Assembly (NCBI GenBank): GCA_030673995.1
Contig: DAOUYU010000018.1
Coordinates: forward strand, 1-15,137
Reading direction: 5' to 3'
Length of the DNA stretch: 15,137 bases
DNA from: Candidatus Aminicenantota bacterium
GTDB lineage: Bacteria > Acidobacteriota > Aminicenantia > Aminicenantales > Aminicenantaceae
A program made the position numbers and the translations under genes. Positions 12,870 through 15,137 of the stretch are shown here, piece after piece. The notes under the pieces were generated by a model. It was given only the letters and a program-made list of their open reading frames with translations, did no database searches and was not told where the DNA came from. Position 1 is the stretch's first letter. Each line of letters begins with the position of its first letter.

Positions 12870-14294
12870 CTAAGAGGAAGAATTGATAACTTTTTTGGTT
12901 TTTATGTACTTTTCGATAAAGAACCCTGTTAAAAAACCAGCCAGGCATAAAGAAAGGCCATAGGGAACTGAATAAGGCCATGAAGGCCAGCTCAAAGACA
13001 GAAGTTTCATTTCACAGAGAAAACCGATAAGCGAAAATCCTCCTCCTAACGATAAGCTAAGAAATCCGGCCAAAGGTAACTTTTTTTTCAGAAAAATCAT
13101 TGCCACTCCCGGAATAAAAAATCCTTCGGCCATAATTTCAGAGGCAAGTCCCAGCGTTTTCAGTATGCTTTGAAACTTTGTCGCCATGAGAAAAGCCATA
13201 CCCCCGACCAAAAAGGTCGAAAGGCGCCCAACCAAAACGATTCCTTTTCCTCTCCTAGATGGGAAAATCTGCTGGTACACATCCCGCGTTAAAGAAAAAG
13301 CTCCGGTGTTTATAGCGGTGTCCATGGTGGACATGATTGCAGCTACTATAGCTACAAACAAGATACCGGCCAAAAAACCCCCGCTTTTTGTGGAAATAAT
13401 TTCTGAGAGGAGAGGTATGCCAACTCTCTGGGACTGAAAGACAGGAAGAGAAAGCATACCGATAAAAACAACCACACCGTAAAAAAGAAAAAAAGTCCCG
13501 GATGCTGCAAACAACGCCTGCCGTGCGCCCCTGTCAGAACGAGCTGCCTGAATCCGTTGCCAGGCAATAGGCGAGATCGTCCAGGCCAGAGTAAATGAAA
13601 GAACAGTCAGAAAGTTCCTCTTGAGGTCAAAGAATATATTAAAATATTGTGACTTTCCTGCCTCCGATGCAAAAAAGGAAATGTCCTTCAAAGAAGTGGA
13701 GCCTGAAAGAAAAAAGAAAAGACTAAAAATCCCCACAACAAGGAGAAAAAACTGAAGACTGTCGGTCACGGCTACAGAAAAAAATCCTCCGAATACAGAG
13801 TAGACAAGAACCACGGCTGTTCCTAAAACCAGGCCGGTGAAATAAGATGTTCCAAGAAATGACTTCAAAAAATGCCCAATAGCCACCATCTGGGAAGAAG
13901 CCAGGACTGCCATGTACCAGATAATCAACAGGGAAGCCAGATGTCGGACAGTTCGCCCATAGCGCATCTCTACCAGGTCAGGTAAAGATGTTATGGGAAG
14001 GCGCCGAATAGGCCTGGCTAGAAAAAAGGCCAACAAAAGAACAGTCAGCACTGCAGGTACACCCATGATCCAAAATGAACTCACACCTGTTTTATAGGCT
14101 TCATCGGCAGAGACCAGAGTTGATGTCGCTCCGAACCATGAAGCCGAAAGTGATAAATAAATGATAAAAGCCGGAAGATTTCGTGAAGCAAGAAAAAAAT
14201 CCTCGAGGTTTTTCATTTTTTTCGAAAAAACAAAACTTACGACGAGGACAAGAAGGAAATAAACAAAGAGAAAAAGGAAAAGCTCAAGCTTCAT
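12870..14294 (-). CDS. SSS-family sodium:solute symporter
   Basis: A 474-residue inner-membrane protein of the sodium:solute symporter family (LeuT fold). About 13 hydrophobic segments are visible. Family features include the first helix with the SKKMKNLEDFFLASRNLP loop, LSASWFGATSTL (unwound first core helix), SLPDLVEMRYG, the SSF signature GGFFSVAVTDSLQFFLL with Gly169-Gly170, Asp178 and Gln181, and AIMSTMDTAINTGAFSLTRDVYQ, which matches the region of the Na2 sodium site. The solute cannot be read; the length suits small organic acid, sugar or amino acid carriers. It is divergent from lolA with a 108-bp gap. The start lacks a Shine-Dalgarno sequence but has an extended -10 promoter directly upstream. 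Confidence 0.92.
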   Translation of the reverse strand: MKLELFLFLFVYFLLVLVVSFVFSKKMKNLEDFFLASRNLPAFIIYLSLSASWFGATSTLVSADEAYKTGVSSFWIMGVPAVLTVLLLAFFLARPIRRLPITSLPDLVEMRYGRTVRHLASLLIIWYMAVLASSQMVAIGHFLKSFLGTSYFTGLVLGTAVVLVYSVFGGFFSVAVTDSLQFFLLVVGIFSLFFFLSGSTSLKDISFFASEAGKSQYFNIFFDLKRNFLTVLSFTLAWTISPIAWQRIQAARSDRGARQALFAASGTFFLFYGVVVFIGMLSLPVFQSQRVGIPLLSEIISTKSGGFLAGILFVAIVAAIMSTMDTAINTGAFSLTRDVYQQIFPSRRGKGIVLVGRLSTFLVGGMAFLMATKFQSILKTLGLASEIMAEGFFIPGVAMIFLKKKLPLAGFLSLSLGGGFSLIGFLCEMKLLSLSWPSWPYSVPYGLSLCLAGFLTGFFIEKYIKTKKVINSSS

Positions 14295-14301
14295 GCAGCC
14301 A

Positions 14302-14331
14302 CTTATACCAAAAACTTCTATTTCTTAGCAA
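14302..14331 (-). promoter_or_regulatory. Promoter of the SSS symporter, leaderless start likely
   Basis: Minus strand TTGCTA (14331-14326), an 18-bp spacer and the extended -10 TGG-TATAAG (TATAAG at 14307-14302). The -10 box ends 7 nt before the ATG at 14294. Confidence 0.5.
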
Positions 14332-14385
14332 ATCCTGTGATGGTGTTCCACTAGAAAGGAAAAGATTTTAGCTGATATCTTAATA

Positions 14386-14394
14386 TGTTATAAT
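14386..14394 (+). promoter_or_regulatory. Extended -10 promoter of lolA, leaderless start likely
   Basis: TGT-TATAAT, with TATAAT at 14389-14394, is a perfect extended -10 element that ends 8 nt before the ATG at 14403. No clear -35 box and no Shine-Dalgarno sequence are present. Confidence 0.5.
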
Positions 14395-14402
14395 TTTAGA
14401 CG

Positions 14403-15035
14403 ATGAAGCATATCACTGGGTTACTCGTTCTCTTGTTGTTCAGCTTTTCTCAGACTGCCGAGGATATCGCCTTAAAAGTAGAGGCCAAACTTCGTTCTCT
14501 CCAGTCTTTACAGGCTAACTTCGAGCACAACTATTTTTCTTCCTCTATCTCAACGCCCTTAAAAGAGAAGGGGAAATTTTATTACAAAAAGCCAGATTTG
14601 ATGAAATGGGAATACAAAGACCCTGAGAAAAAAATTTACCTTCTCAAAGGAGGCTTCTTTTTTGAATACATCCCGGAAGATAAACAGATCATCAAATATG
14701 ACTTATCCAAAGAAGGGTACGAACCGGAAATTCTTTTCCTTCTTTCCGGCAAAAAGAAAATTGCGGACAATTATTCGTTGGAGTTCAGCCCGTTTCCCAC
14801 GGAGCATCCTAAAGCCTTTCAACTAAAATTGACTCCACATCGGGAAGTTGACTATTCCTTCATCCTTCTAGAGATCAACGAAAAAAGCTGGCTCATACAA
14901 AAAGCTATCTTTTTTGACTGGGCAGGTAATAAACAGGAATTTCACTTCGAACGAATAAGGGCAAACAAACCTCTTGCCCGGGATCTGTTTGAGCTGAAGG
15001 CTCCTCCAGGGGTAGAGATCATCAAAAATAGATAA
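14403..15035 (+). CDS. lolA: Outer-membrane lipoprotein carrier protein LolA
   Basis: A 210-residue periplasmic carrier that moves lipoproteins from the LolCDE transporter to the outer membrane. The signal peptide is MKHITGLLVLLLFSFSQTAE. The mature protein shows the LolA/LolB pattern: helix AEDIALKVEAKLRSLQSLQANFEHNYF in pieces, strand GKFYYKKPDLMKWEYKDPEKK (the usual G-x-f-x-x-x-x-P-x-x-x-r-w motif), then IYLLKGGFFFEYIPEDKQI, LKLTPHREVDYSFILLEIN, and the closing DLFELKAPPGVEII (F-x-x-P-G-x-E signature). Length is typical. It implies a lipoprotein-bearing outer membrane and may serve the lipid-anchored adaptor encoded at 917-2029. It is divergent from the symporter gene. Confidence 0.9.
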   Translation: MKHITGLLVLLLFSFSQTAEDIALKVEAKLRSLQSLQANFEHNYFSSSISTPLKEKGKFYYKKPDLMKWEYKDPEKKIYLLKGGFFFEYIPEDKQIIKYDLSKEGYEPEILFLLSGKKKIADNYSLEFSPFPTEHPKAFQLKLTPHREVDYSFILLEINEKSWLIQKAIFFDWAGNKQEFHFERIRANKPLARDLFELKAPPGVEIIKNR

Positions 15036-15046
15036 CATTAAATGGT

Positions 15047-15073
15047 TCTCTTCCATATTGTGTGGGTAAGAGA
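15047..15073 (+). other. Small hairpin next to the start of a possible downstream gene
   Basis: TCTCTTCC (15047-15054) can pair with GG-T-AAGAGA (15065-15073) around a 10-nt loop with one bulged base. The stem reaches the first base of the ATG at 15073. It could be a weak terminator for lolA or could mask translation initiation; it may also be chance. Confidence 0.25.
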
Positions 15074-15137
15074 TGAATTATGAGGAAATATTCGGTGATA
15101 GTATCGCTTCCTTCAGATTTTTCACGCCATTCCCTCA
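15073..15137 (+). CDS. Possible start of a further gene (cut by window edge)
   Basis: Two overlapping frames begin at ATG codons 15073 (MNYEEIFGDSIASFRFFTPF) and 15080 (MRKYSVIVSLPSDFSRHSL), and both stay open to the end. Ribosome sites are poor for both (GGTAAGAG lies directly before the first). Too short to identify. The frame cannot be chosen from what is visible. Confidence 0.25.
   Translation, partial: MNYEEIFGDSIASFRFFTPFP

Overview
The window is about 15 kb of chromosome from a Gram-negative (double-membrane) bacterium. The evidence is a TolC/adaptor/RND efflux operon, a LolA lipoprotein carrier, a predicted outer-membrane beta-barrel and several secreted proteins. The sequence is A+T-leaning, with long A or T runs between genes. 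Gene content (a TatT-like TPR protein, a stand-alone AMMECR1 protein, a secreted subtilase, and SSS and SLC13 transporters) would fit an uncultivated, probably heterotrophic lineage such as Aminicenantes or Acidobacteriota relatives. That placement is a weak inference; no rRNA or phylogenetic marker is present.

Layout. (1) 1-3413, minus strand: an efflux operon in the order outer-membrane factor, membrane-fusion lipoprotein, RND pump; the pump runs off the left edge. (2) 3414-3720: a structured intergenic region holding three copies of an operator-like 11-12 bp dyad, a cloverleaf-like G+C-rich core and 14-bp terminal inverted repeats. (3) 3721-5240, minus strand: a two-gene operon of a metallo-beta-lactamase-fold hydrolase and a XerD-type recombinase, coupled by an ATGA overlap and preceded by a good sigma70-like promoter with an inverted repeat over its -35 box. 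(4) 5241-5658: a divergent intergenic region with a perfect 20-bp palindrome and a polypyrimidine repeat tract. (5) 5659-10256, plus strand: an SLC13-type anion transporter, a small degenerate JAB/MPN-like protein coupled to an AMMECR1 protein, and a secreted S8 protease. (6) 10291-14294, minus strand: an outer-membrane barrel, a TatT-like TPR protein, a DUF374 acyltransferase and an SSS sodium symporter. (7) 14403-15137, plus strand: lolA and the possible start of another gene.

How the genes fit together: most encode envelope functions, namely drug or metabolite extrusion, lipoprotein trafficking, lipid acylation, sodium-coupled uptake of small anions or other solutes, and extracellular proteolysis. 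Several genes at the head of transcription units (7170, 12820, 14294, 14403 and perhaps 5659) lack a Shine-Dalgarno sequence and carry a -10-like hexamer ending 7-8 nt before the ATG, which suggests leaderless transcription. Others (2029, 3413, 8196, 12108) have good Shine-Dalgarno sequences.

No complete new multi-gene system is evident. The most unusual items are the structured element at 3444-3718, the degenerate JAB-like/AMMECR1 pair at 7170-8119, and the leaderless promoter pattern.
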